A stretch of 64,000 bases of DNA. Origin: Orychophragmus violaceus. Its lineage: Eukaryota > Streptophyta > Magnoliopsida > Brassicales > Brassicaceae. Below, piece after piece: positions 55,137-64,000 of this stretch. Position 1 is the stretch's first letter, and every line of letters begins with the position of its first letter. The stretch lies in NCBI GenBank assembly GCA_030180135.1, contig CM058237.1, positions 42,305,126 to 42,369,125 of the forward strand, given 5' to 3'. The position numbers and the translations under genes were made by a program. The notes under the pieces were generated by a model. The model was not told the DNA's origin. It did no database searches and worked only from the letters and a program-made list of their open reading frames with translations.

Positions 55137-56331
55137 TGATATGCTCTAGAAGTTTTAATCCTATACTACTGCAAGTGCACAGTTATGCAGATGTAGTACT
55201 TAGGTATCGAATCCACAGAGACTCCGGTCAACGATAGATATTAGAACAGAAGAGGTTAAACTAAGAGAAATCAATGTGATGTAAACTAAAAGCAAGCAAG
55301 AAAGTTAATCAGATAGCAAGATTTGTTGTGAAAACAATTAACTTAAAGCGTTAAGTCTAGGGCGTTCTCAGGAAATCAGACAAGCAGAATAATCATTCAG
55401 TCAGGATCTAATTAAGCTCAGTTCTAGAACTCAAAACACGGATATAGAATTAACCAACTGTCATTGCAAGAATTCTCTAAGTCTAAGTGCAGCAATCCAA
55501 ATTCCTTTGCAATTACTAACAGATTAAACCAGCATTAATTCCAAGTTCGATATGTTCACAATGAAACTAAACCAAATTCCTTTGCGAGTAATTTAATTGC
55601 TCAACCTAAATAGTTCAGATTCTAAACCACAATGTCGTGTCGTATTTAGAAACCTAAGATCTAGATTCTAAGTGATCAGGTTAGAACTAGCATTAAACAC
55701 AATTTAGATCGAAGAACTACTATAGTTATGAATCCTTAATTGAATTATTTATATCTAGCAAGTCATGAAATCCTATGTGAGAAACCCTAAACCTAACTAT
55801 GAATCTACTCAGACATAGATGATGTAAACATGATCAATAAAATAATAGATTGCATTATAAAAGAAGTAAAGGGGTTCGAAATCTTCTCCAAAAACAAGAT
55901 GAAGTACAGGTTCAGATCAGCCCCAAAATCTCTCTCTAACTCTCAGCTCAAAGTATGAATGCTTAATGAATAACAAAGTCTAAAACCTAATTAATATAGC
56001 CTAATCACGTCTTGGGGCTTCTGTCTAAATATCTGGAACTTCTGGGCAACTTCTGCAATATCTCATAACTTCATAACTCTCGCGAGTCTGGCCCAACGCG
56101 CTGTGCATCGATCGATGCTGATGTGCAACGATCGACACAGATCTCAAATCTGGACAGTGAGCTTCACCTCTCGGATCAAATCTCCAGTATGCACCAAATA
56201 GCTCCAAAATCTTCACTTCTGCTCCAAACGTACGTGTACCTAATAAGACCTGCAAAAGACTCTAAAGAAACACTAATAGACTCTAAAACATACTTATATC
56301 ATCTAAAACTAGTAAAAACCATGATATATCA
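55137..56331 (-). repeat. 3' LTR of nested Athila
   Basis: TGATATGCTC to GATATATCA, 1195 bp. TATA-like GCTATATTAA (minus) at 55991-56000. Dyads at 56105/56125, about 105-145 bp upstream of it. Confidence 0.92.
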
Positions 56332-57740
56332 ACTCTCCCACACTTAGCCCTTGCTTGTCCTCAAGCAAAACAAAGAACTAGACATGGTGAAGAGGTTTGA
56401 AATCTTTCAGAAACTCTTTTCATCTTTGAAGCAACAACACTTAGATTCCCCTTAGTAATCCACTGAAAGAATCACCTGCAAGATATCAAGACCAACATAT
56501 ACTTCCCCCACACTTAGCAACTGTCCTAAGTAAACTCCACAATCACATTCACGCATTCAAATTCACCCTACTGACTTCTGCAAGTATTTAAGTGCGGTCT
56601 CACCTAAGGAGTATCGATCAAAGGGCACATGGACTCTTACCTTGTCAGCTCTAAACCACCATACTGTCTTTCTCTGGTCCCTTTGTTCTCTTTTCCCTTC
56701 CTTAACAACTGATTTTTCCCCACTGGGTATCATTTTATTTTTTTATCAGTGTTCTTCCCGTTTTGGGGTGTACTTTGGACACATTCCATGGATCGCACAG
56801 GATGTAATAGTGTTTGCTACTACTCTCGTGACCATTCGGAGTTACTAACTCATCTTCAGTTTATTATTATTTATTTTTTTACTTTATGGAAGGGGAGAAG
56901 GGAACCAAATAGGACAGGTTTACAGGCTGTGTCAGAACTAACAAAGGAATCCGACACAAGGTATACCAAGCCCTTAGGTGAGAAAATTAAGTCAGTATTA
57001 AGGTGAAGTCAGTAAAAGGATCCTCTGATACCTGAAGTGATGTGGGTGTCCTCAGTAGGTTGATCTGTGTTGGGGTTTTCTAATAGTCATAGATAGATCC
57101 TGCAACTTCATCCCAATGGTTACTTAAGTTCCTGCAAGATGTTGTTAATCTTCTCAAAAATTCACTGTTTCCTACTTAAACTGGTTTTGACTCAATAAAA
57201 CAAAAAATTTTGAAAATTGGACTGACACTAAGAAAACAGAAAGATAAAGTCAGTAGCACCTCCCCCACACTTAAGACACACTGTCCCTAGTAGTGTCAAG
57301 CAAAGGATTGGTAAAAAAGAAATAAAAATTGTTAATGGATGTGTTGAGTTCTGTCTGATTTTTACCTCTGTCGCACATGCATCGATCGCTGCATAAATGC
57401 ATCGACCGTTGCTATGCGATATTTCGTCGTGTGTCGATTGTTGCTCAGGATCGCAACGATCACTGCAATGCGATTTCTTTCGTGTTGTGACGATCGACAC
57501 AAGGTGTGTCGATCGACGCACTGCGAATTTTGGATCAGTCAGCAAGTTAGCAGGTTAGTCCGTAAGAAAATCCAAATTTTCGAACCTGCAAGCTGAAAAA
57601 CACTGAAAACAGGCAAAATCAAAGCAACTGATAACCTCAAAGCAAACACATCATCCAAACATAAACATCCTAAGAAAATCAAAAGAAAATGCAAAGGGAA
57701 AAAGAAAAATAAATACAAGAACCGTAGTCTAGTGATACCA
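56332..57740 (-). other. Nested Athila 3' non-coding region
   Basis: PPT-like copies at the LTR border (56337), near 56506 and near 57262. Same plan as the other copies. No gene. Confidence 0.7.
57379..57519. repeat. Three consecutive dyad pairs, nested Athila
   Basis: Pairs 57379/57399, 57431/57453 and 57487/57506, each followed by TATGCGAT, AATGCGAT and ACTGCGAA. The three units follow each other every 52-56 bp. Confidence 0.85.
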
Positions 57741-57748
57741 ATACTCAA

Positions 57749-59244
57749 TCACTCGTCATCCATGTCAGCTATGCGATCAGTACCACTCGAAGAACCGGGA
57801 GTCGGAGATCGTCGTCTGCGTCGAGAAGGTCCTGGATGGTGTATTTGTGGCTGTCTCCTACAAGTGCAGGTACGCATGAAGTTCCAGACGACCCGTAGAA
57901 TACCATCCGAACGCTCTCTCCACTCTGCCTCAGACATATCACCATAAGGCATCGTAGGCTCGGGAAAAGGGCCAACATCATCGACAGGGGCAGCAGGGGC
58001 AGGCGCAGAGGAAGTAGAAGCTCGTGTAGAAGGCTCCCCCATCGGATGAGCCATAGAAGGAACTATGCGCTGATCGTTCATAGGAGGCTGGAATCTCAAG
58101 GCATCCAGCGTATCAATCTGTGTAAGACAAGCAGCAGGAAGATCCACATCACGCTTCTCTGTGGCAGGGTCATAATAAACCCATACACGTCCCTCCTTCA
58201 GCCATGTAGCACTCTGCAAATGGCTAAAATCAAGGAACTCCATGCTGTCATTACGCTCTGTACCCTCTAGGGGAATCCTGCAATGCCGTAAAATGGCAGT
58301 AAGCAGACTCCCTACTCTCTCAGTGCCCACACCATCAAATGGCTTCTTCTGCAGGTCGCATAAATGATGAGCGAAGACAGCTCCCAAGTTGAGTCACTTA
58401 GTGGGATCTCTCAGAACAGCATCCTCGAACTGGTCCCTCAGTCCAATGAACAGCATCTCCATCTCATTCTTACGCATCTTGTTGGCTTCAACCTTGCACA
58501 ACAGAGTAGATCCCAAGATGCGCAAGACGTATCTAAGAACAAGATGCCTAACCTGAATCACCGGTGTGGTCCTCGAGTTTTACCGACCATTGCCGATACA
58601 GTCCCAGAAATACTGAGCTTCATCCACATCCCACTCAAGTGACATACCAATGCGCGTCGGCTCAGTGCTGAATCCATAAATCCTACAGATATCGAGAAGG
58701 GGAATCCGATACCTGGCTCCTAAGCACATGAAGGTAAAGAAACCTCCTGAAGCCTTCCTGCTATCTGGTGTAGGGTATATCACTCTCCAATTGGCTAGCA
58801 GCTGTCTTACCAACTCAGGGTACATCTCGTAAGGCTGCATTGGCATTGTCTCCAGACCAATGCCCTTACACAGTGCAAAACCTGCTCATCGATGCCCAGA
58901 CTCCTGCAAGTCGAGTAATCTGCAAACTTGGTCGGCTTAAGTGTCATGCCACACCAACCATTGTACAGCAATGTGTCATACTCATCCCACTCATCAAGCA
59001 ATGGCCTCTCCGTGAAGGTGTCGATCTTTAGCAGATCATCAATCTCCATGCCCCATACCTTATCTGTCGGAATCAATAGCTTATTTGCTCTAGGCCAAGG
59101 TTGTTGTATTGCTTCTTGATCTCTCTGATAGTCCTCAGGTGGATCCGAGTCTCGATGGAACCAATCAGGTGGCGGTTGGCCTACAGCTGGAGCTGCTGTG
59201 GTGTCTCTACGTTTGCGAGCTTGTCTGCGAGTTGCCATCTGCAT
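57749..59244 (-). pseudogene. ATHILA ORF-1-like gene of nested element, frameshifted
   Basis: It begins near 59238 with MATRRQARKRRDTTAA, contains DEWDEYDTLLYNGWCGMTL, MPMQPYEMYPELVRQLLANW, FMCLGARYRIPLLDICRIYG and MGAVFAHHLCDLQKKPFDGV, and ends with a basic SRRRRRSPTPGSSSG tail and an acidic last residues block. At least two frameshifts (near 58850 and 58400-58580) split it into 145-, 88- and 212-codon pieces. It is homologous to the C6 copy. Both ends are strongly basic and no hydrophobic membrane span is visible, which argues for a nucleic-acid or nuclear role rather than an envelope. The role is unknown. Confidence 0.7.
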
Positions 59245-59296
59245 TCAAGAAAATAAAACAATATTAGTCTCGGCAATCTCTCTGTGAAATCGCAGA

Positions 59297-59916
59297 GCAA
59301 CGATCGTTGCACGAGTGGCGACGATCATTGCATGGCGATTTTACAGTTGCTAAGTGACGATTCAAAATCATGCCAAAATCAATCCACAATCTCACAAACA
59401 GCAATAATCCATCACCAATCATCCTAAATCAGGTCTATAACAGCATGGAATCATCGTTTTCAAGCCAAAATTCTCAAATTCTAAAACCCTAAAAACGAAT
59501 CCGGAAATCATGAAATTGAGACACATTACCTTGGATTTGCTTCGAATGGGTTAGAAAAAACAGATAAAGCGTGTAAAAACAAGGAGAATAGCACTTGGAA
59601 TCAACAAAAACGATGAAGAAATGAGAGATTTAGGTGATGAGATTCTCGGTTGTACGGACGACGAGAGTGGAGAAGAAGAGAAGAGAAAAGGGTTTAAGGC
59701 AATTACCTCGATCGTGGGTGCAACGACCGTTGCAGATGAGCAACGATCGTCACTCATGAACCGAATTGATTCCGGTTTAGCGTGCGTACCGTAATTTTGC
59801 AATTTAAACCAATTGCAACGACCGTTGCACGGGACCACAACGATCGTCACAATGCGATCCCATCTCCTCGTCAAATCTCCCTGCAATGACCGGTGCACAA
59901 GTGCATCGATCGTCAC
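59297..59916. repeat. Four dyad pairs between ORF-1 and protease
   Basis: Pairs 59297/59318, 59720/59740, 59815/59837 and 59883/59903 with spacings 21, 20, 22 and 20. Here the arms are mostly GCAA/TTGC and TCAC types (GCAACGATCGTTGC, GCAACGACCGTTGC). Confidence 0.85.
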
Positions 59917-60085
59917 ACATCTCCAGACTCGAGTTCTGTATCTAACAACTTAGCAAAAACAAATCAAAACGTAAAATCCTAAGAAAAACACCAAAAATAA
60001 GAAAGAAAAACAGTAAAACCTAACAGTGGGTTGCCTCCCACTCAGCGCTTGTTTAAGGTCATTAGCTTGACCGGACGAACAAGAT

Positions 60086-61140
60086 TCAGGCACCGTGAGA
60101 TCCTGACAGAGACTTTGATTGTCTCTGTGCAAGTCTCCTCATCCAAGGTGGAGAGTAAGCTTCATCAGTGTGAACGCGTCCAAGAAAAGAAGTTGTGAAA
60201 TGCTCCCCAGGATCCAAAACCGTAGCGTGACTTGACTGCTCTTCATCTCCATCCATAATGGTGAAGGTCTGCCCATCAATCAGTGGCTTGCGCAGCTTGT
60301 CCATCTCAAAGTGCAGTGGCTTATCTCCCAGATGGAGATCTATCAGACTGTGTCTCACATCTATCACTGCTCCAGCTGTAGCCAAGAATGGTCTACCCAA
60401 TATCAATGCATCATCCTGCTCACTGTGGTACTTAAGAACCAAAAAGTCTGTCGGAACCAAGTAGTTTCCAACTCTCACTGGGACGTCCTTAAGAACTCCT
60501 TCTGGAATCCTTATTGACTGATCAGCTAGGACAAGAGAGGTCCTAGTGGGTGAAAAATCCATCATACCCAGCTTCTCTGCCACAGAATATGGCAGGAGAC
60601 TTCCAGCAGCTCCTAAATCACAAAGAGAGCGCTTAAAACCATCCTCGAAGATAGAACAACTCAGCACAAAAATTACAGGATCAGGTAGCTTCTTAGGAAC
60701 CTTAGTCAATAGCACATCACTTATATGTTGAGGAACAACTATTACCCAGTCTTTTAGCTCTTCATCCAAAGGCAACATCTTACCCAAGTATCTCTGCACA
60801 CAAGGGTGGTAAGGTGGATCATCAGATGGTGGAATTTCTTCCAACTCTTCACCAATCTTTTCTAGCTCTTTAAGCTCATCAATCTCTTGTTGGATTACCT
60901 CAGACACTTTAGGATATAATCGAATGGATTGTGCATAGATCTCTTGTTGAGTTATCTCAGACACTCCAGGGAATAAGCGAGCAAGCTCTGAATCTGCCTC
61001 TGCATCAATGCCATGGGAATCCTGTGAATCTGTCTGTCCACGCTATGCAATGATCGACGCTAATGGTGCATCGATTGATGCAGTCAAATTTCCACAGATT
61101 CCACCCGAGAGATTTTCCTCAAAATCCGAAATTTCAGCCC
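60086..61140 (-). pseudogene. Athila aspartic protease of nested element
   Basis: Open from about 60964 to 60086 (292 codons). It starts with an acidic linker (EELEEIPPSDDPPYHPCVQR), followed by protease motifs: PDPVIFVLSCSIFEDGF, SLCDLGAAGSLLPYSVAEKL (D-L-G catalytic), NYLVPTDFLVLKYHS and LGRPFLATAGAVI. The last visible block is HTDEAYSPPWMRRLAQRQ. After the stop comes the conserved AACCCACTG border phrase and no RT. Upstream the frame runs into gag through stops near 61039 and 61142, and a dyad pair (61047/61068) lies in this junction. The catalytic core itself is unbroken. Confidence 0.8.
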
Positions 61141-61141
61141 C

Positions 61142-62745
61142 TTATACCAGTTCAGCTGTACTGAGCTCAAATCTTTCACCTAGATGTGATCCATCATCAA
61201 TGTACATTGACCAAGCCTTAATATGGGTGTCTAAAACACCTTTTCCCTTGATGGAGCTTGAAATTTGGCTCACCTGAGTGTCCAATTGCTTCACATGAGT
61301 ATTTAGAGACTCAAAATTCCCATTGAGATCCTCATAGACATCATCTAACTTCTTGTTGCATTCCACAGCAAGCTTAGTCTGTCCTTCCATCAACTGTTCC
61401 ATCGTACTCTCCGTCTTGATCTCGTGAGCACTAGCAGCAGGAGGTGTCTGGTACGAAGAAGATCCATAAGTCCTTTGATTACTTTGCTGGAAAGGTTTCT
61501 GAAAACCACTAGTCTGTCCAAATCCAGAAGATTTTTGGTTGCTGTTGAAAGCACTCTTCTGTCCTCAACTGAAGAACCTATTACCAGACTGATTTCCAAA
61601 CCTATTTCCTTGGAATCCAGATCCTCCGATGTAATTCACATCCTTTTCCTGACCATCCTCTTCATCATTGATCATCTCAACATCTTGAGCAAAATGGACA
61701 GCTTTCTTCCCAGCTAGAAGATTGCAAACTGTATCCAACTTAGATCTAATATCAGCTATCTCAGAATTCTCCATCTTCCCACCGAACTTCTTCCTTCTCT
61801 CATCAGTAGTCTTGCAGCTATTACTGCTTACTAGATTATCTATTAGCTGCTTAGCTTGAGCAGGAGTCATAGTGTTGAAGTTTGCATTTGCTAGAATTGT
61901 TCAAAGCAGTCTGATATGGAAGATCTATTCCTCTAAAGAAGATGCCTAGAAGTGTTACCTCAGTGAATCCTTGGTGCGGGCATTCACGATGGTACTTCTT
62001 AAACCTCATCCAGGCTGTCTTAAGAGGCTCTGTTGGACCTTGGGTGAAGGTAAGAATGTCATATCTGGACTGATCGGAGCGAGCATCATCATAGAAATGA
62101 CGCATAAACTCACTCTTTAGAGCGGCCCAAGTATCAAACGCTCCAGGTGGAAGTTGTTTCAGCCAGGCTGCAGCATCTCCAGCGAAGGAGTAGGGGAAAA
62201 GCTTAAGGAACAGATAGTCGTAGTTAACTCCATCGTACTTTATTCCAGTGACTATGCCCTCAAACTCATCTATGTGATCCATCGGCTGCTCACTTGGAGA
62301 GCCATGGAAGGCTTTCTGCCTCAGGAGAGAGTAGTAGACGGTCTTGATTTCAAAATCATTCCTCTCAAATTCAGGAAGTACAAGAGCTGACCGGTTAGCA
62401 TGATACTCATCCGGACGGTTGTAGTCAGCTAAAGTCCTCCCATGAACAACCATCTGTCTACCTTGGGCCTGTCATTGGCCTTGGCTCAGGAGGATCAGGG
62501 ATAACATTCCCTTCAGCATCAACCCGTTCTCCAGCAGCATTGTACGGATTGTTTTGTCGGTCCCTCAGGGTACCTTGAGCATCGGGTATCAGAATCAGAC
62601 GTTCTCGAACCATTCTTGCTCTCTGAACTTTCATGTTGGTTCTCTCTAGTCTAGCAAGCTCTTCAAGTTGTAGGTTAACAAGATTAGTGTTCGGATTACT
62701 TCTGGTATCACGCGTATGCATAAACCGTCTGTAATCGTCAAGCAA
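61142..62745 (-). pseudogene. gag: Athila gag of nested element, with core domain, frameshifted
   Basis: Minus-strand segments in order. The N-terminal part has NTNLVNLQLEELARLERT (near 62670) and a Pro-rich block. The retrotransposon gag core (62453-61851) has FLKLFPYSFAGDAAAWLKQL, SEFMRHFYDD and RFKKYHRECPHQGF. The linker is MTPAQAKQLIDNLVSS. The C-terminal parts are QKPFQQ..., MEQLMEGQTKLAVE and HVKQLDTQVSQISSSIKG. Frameshifts near 62455 and 61900 and a TGA near 61568 break it. It is the only Athila gag here that keeps the core domain, which forms the capsid; the other copies keep only the C-terminal part. Start unclear: the first ATG of the frame is near 62720. Confidence 0.8.
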
Positions 62746-62826
62746 CGATCGATGCTAACAGTGCAACGATCGATTCAACTCCAGTCGCCTAGTGACGATC
62801 GACACAGGAAGTGCAACGATCGACGC
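62742..62826. repeat. Two dyad pairs at the gag start of the nested Athila
   Basis: Pairs 62742/62763 and 62792/62813, both spaced 21 bp. The second is followed by TATGCGAAA. Confidence 0.85.
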
Positions 62827-62940
62827 TATGCGAAATCAGTACCTGCGACAGATAGAAAACATAGAAAAAATAGTAACTAAAAACAAAAATAAAAAATCCT
62901 AGTCTAAACCCTAGGTTCCAATCTATCGGAGACTCAAAAG

Positions 62941-62960
62941 AGTCCCCGGCAACGGCGCCA
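62941..62960 (-). other. Primer-binding site of nested Athila, tRNA-Asp type
   Basis: Minus strand TGGCGCCGTTGCCGGGGACT, identical to that of Athila C-I. Confidence 0.92.
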
Positions 62961-62966
62961 AAAACT

Positions 62967-64000
62967 TGATATGCTATAGAAGTTTTAATCCTATACTACT
63001 GCAAGTGCACAGTTATGCAGATGTAGTACTTAGGTATCGAATCCACAGAGACTCCGGTCAACGATAGATATTATAACAGAAGAGATTAAACTAAGAGAAA
63101 GCAATGTGATGTAAACTAAAAGCAAGCAAGAAAGTAAATCAGATAGCAAGATTTGTTGTGAAAACAATTAACTTAAAGCGTTAAGTCTAGGGCGTTCTCA
63201 GGTCTAGGGCGTTCTCAGGAAATCAGACAAGCAGAATAATCATTCAGTCAGGATCTAATTAAGCTCAGTTCTAGAACTCAAAACACGGATATAGAATTAA
63301 CCAACTGTCATTGCAAGAATTCTCTAAGTCTAAGTGCAGCAATCCAAATTCCTTTGCAATTACTAACAGATTAAACTAGCATTAATTCCAAGTTCGATAT
63401 GTTCACAATGAAACTAAACCAAATTCCTTTGCGAGTAATTTAATTGCTCAACCTAAATAGTTCAGATTCTAAACCACAATGTCGTGTCGTATTTAGCAAC
63501 CTAAGATCTAGATTCTAAGTGATCAGGTTAGAACTAGCATTAAACACAATTTAGATCGAAGAACTACTATAGTTATGAATCCTTAATTGAATTATTTATA
63601 TCTAGCAAGTCATGAAATCCTATGTGAGAAACCCTAAACCTAACTATGAATCTACTCAGACATAGATGATGTAAACATGATCAATAAAATAATAGATTGC
63701 ATTATAAAAGAAGTAAAGGGGTTCGAAATCTTCTCCAAAAACAAGATGAAGTACAGGTTCAGATCAGCCCCAAAATCTCTCTCTAACTCTCAGCTCAAAG
63801 TATGAATGCTTAATGAATAACAAAGTCTAAAACCTAATTAATATAGCCTAATCACGTCTTGGGGCTTCTGTGTAAATATCTGGAACTTCTGGGCAACTTC
63901 TGCAATATCTCATAACTTCATAACTCTCGCGAGTCTGGCCCAACGCGCTGTGCATCGATCGATGCTGATGTGCAACGATCGACACATATCTCAAATCTGG
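62967..64000 (-). repeat. 5' LTR of nested Athila (runs off window)
   Basis: Near-identical to 55137-56331. Contains a 17-bp tandem duplication (TCTAGGGCGTTCTCAGG twice, near 63185-63218) absent from the 3' LTR. Dyads at 63952/63972. Confidence 0.92.

Larger units (their letters stand above)
49397..64000 (-). mobile_element. Athila C6 element (continues beyond window, split by a nested Athila)
   Basis: 3' LTR 49397-50575, non-coding region, ORF-1-like gene and integrase on the minus strand. It is then interrupted at 55137 by another Athila element that extends past the window. This is the only Athila copy here with visible pol sequence, so its family could be the autonomous donor of functions. 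Confidence 0.8.
55137..64000 (-). mobile_element. Nested Athila C7-C8: gag, protease and ORF-1, no RT or integrase
   Basis: 3' LTR 55137-56331 and 5' LTR 62967 to the window edge are about 99% alike by eye, so it is a very recent insertion. The flanking GCATC (55132-55136) should recur after the 5' LTR outside the window. The internal order on the minus strand is primer site, gag, protease, then a dyad-rich spacer, ORF-1-like gene and non-coding region. RT, RNase H and integrase are entirely absent between 60086 and 59244. Confidence 0.9.

Noticed and set aside
52100..59244. Calling the Athila downstream gene an envelope protein
   Set aside because: No signal peptide or transmembrane segment can be seen in either copy; the family label ATHILA ORF-1 is better supported.
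18506..63985. CRISPR-like arrangement of short palindromic repeats
   Set aside because: The spacing is two dyads per site with irregular gaps of hundreds of bases; there are no unique spacers of constant length, no cas genes, and the DNA is clearly plant.

Overview
This window is plant nuclear DNA, almost certainly from a Brassicaceae genome. It looks like pericentromeric or other heterochromatin: nearly everything is LTR-retrotransposon DNA, nested several levels deep, with only one short stretch (about 42.75-47.9 kb) of apparently low-copy AT-rich sequence. The Brassicaceae call rests on several Athila-type Ty3/Gypsy elements with tRNA-Asp-type primer sites, the ATHILA ORF-1-like downstream gene, and a decayed 'putative gypsy type transposon' gene antisense to a Tat-like pol. 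I see no intact host gene, no tRNA or rRNA gene and no CRISPR array.

Layout. (1) 1-5553: a plus-strand long-LTR copy (family A), split by element D (410-5052), which has a gag and an unrecognised second ORF, no pol, and a perfect 5-bp target duplication. (2) 5719-15456: a decayed Tat-like element. Its pol lies on the minus strand (12877-15456) and a converging antisense gene on the plus strand (5719-11831). That gene is split by a minus-strand family A element (6220-10278, TSD GAGAG). (3) 15457-42740: element E, a minus-strand long-LTR element without pol whose internal region carries an unrecognised zinc-motif ORF. It hosts an Athila derivative (17571-29234, TSD ATAAC), which in turn hosts a copia element (19023-25160, TSD CGATC). 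Its 5' LTR is split by a tandem LTR-internal-LTR-internal-LTR Athila array (31898-41814). (4) 42741-49396: a possible exon fragment, AT-rich DNA with a scattered GACTTC/GAAGTC palindrome family, a SINE with a perfect 18-bp TSD, and a decayed plus-strand Athila LTR. (5) 49397-64000: an Athila element with integrase and ORF-1, entered by a second Athila (55137 to beyond the window) that keeps gag, protease and ORF-1 but has no reverse transcriptase or integrase.

How the parts relate. All coding genes belong to the retrotransposon life cycle (gag capsid, protease, RT/RNase H, integrase, and accessory ORFs), and almost all are broken by stops or frameshifts. Most Athila copies lack RT and integrase, so they would depend on proteins from autonomous relatives.

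The most unusual signal is a family of 14-bp palindromes with a CGATCG core. I count about 47 pairs. They are almost always spaced 20-22 bp centre to centre (two helical turns). They occur in LTRs upstream of TATA-like boxes, in leaders, between genes and inside reading frames, in both Athila and the unrelated copia element. I do not recognise this as a described element class; whether it has been described would need a literature and repeat-database search.
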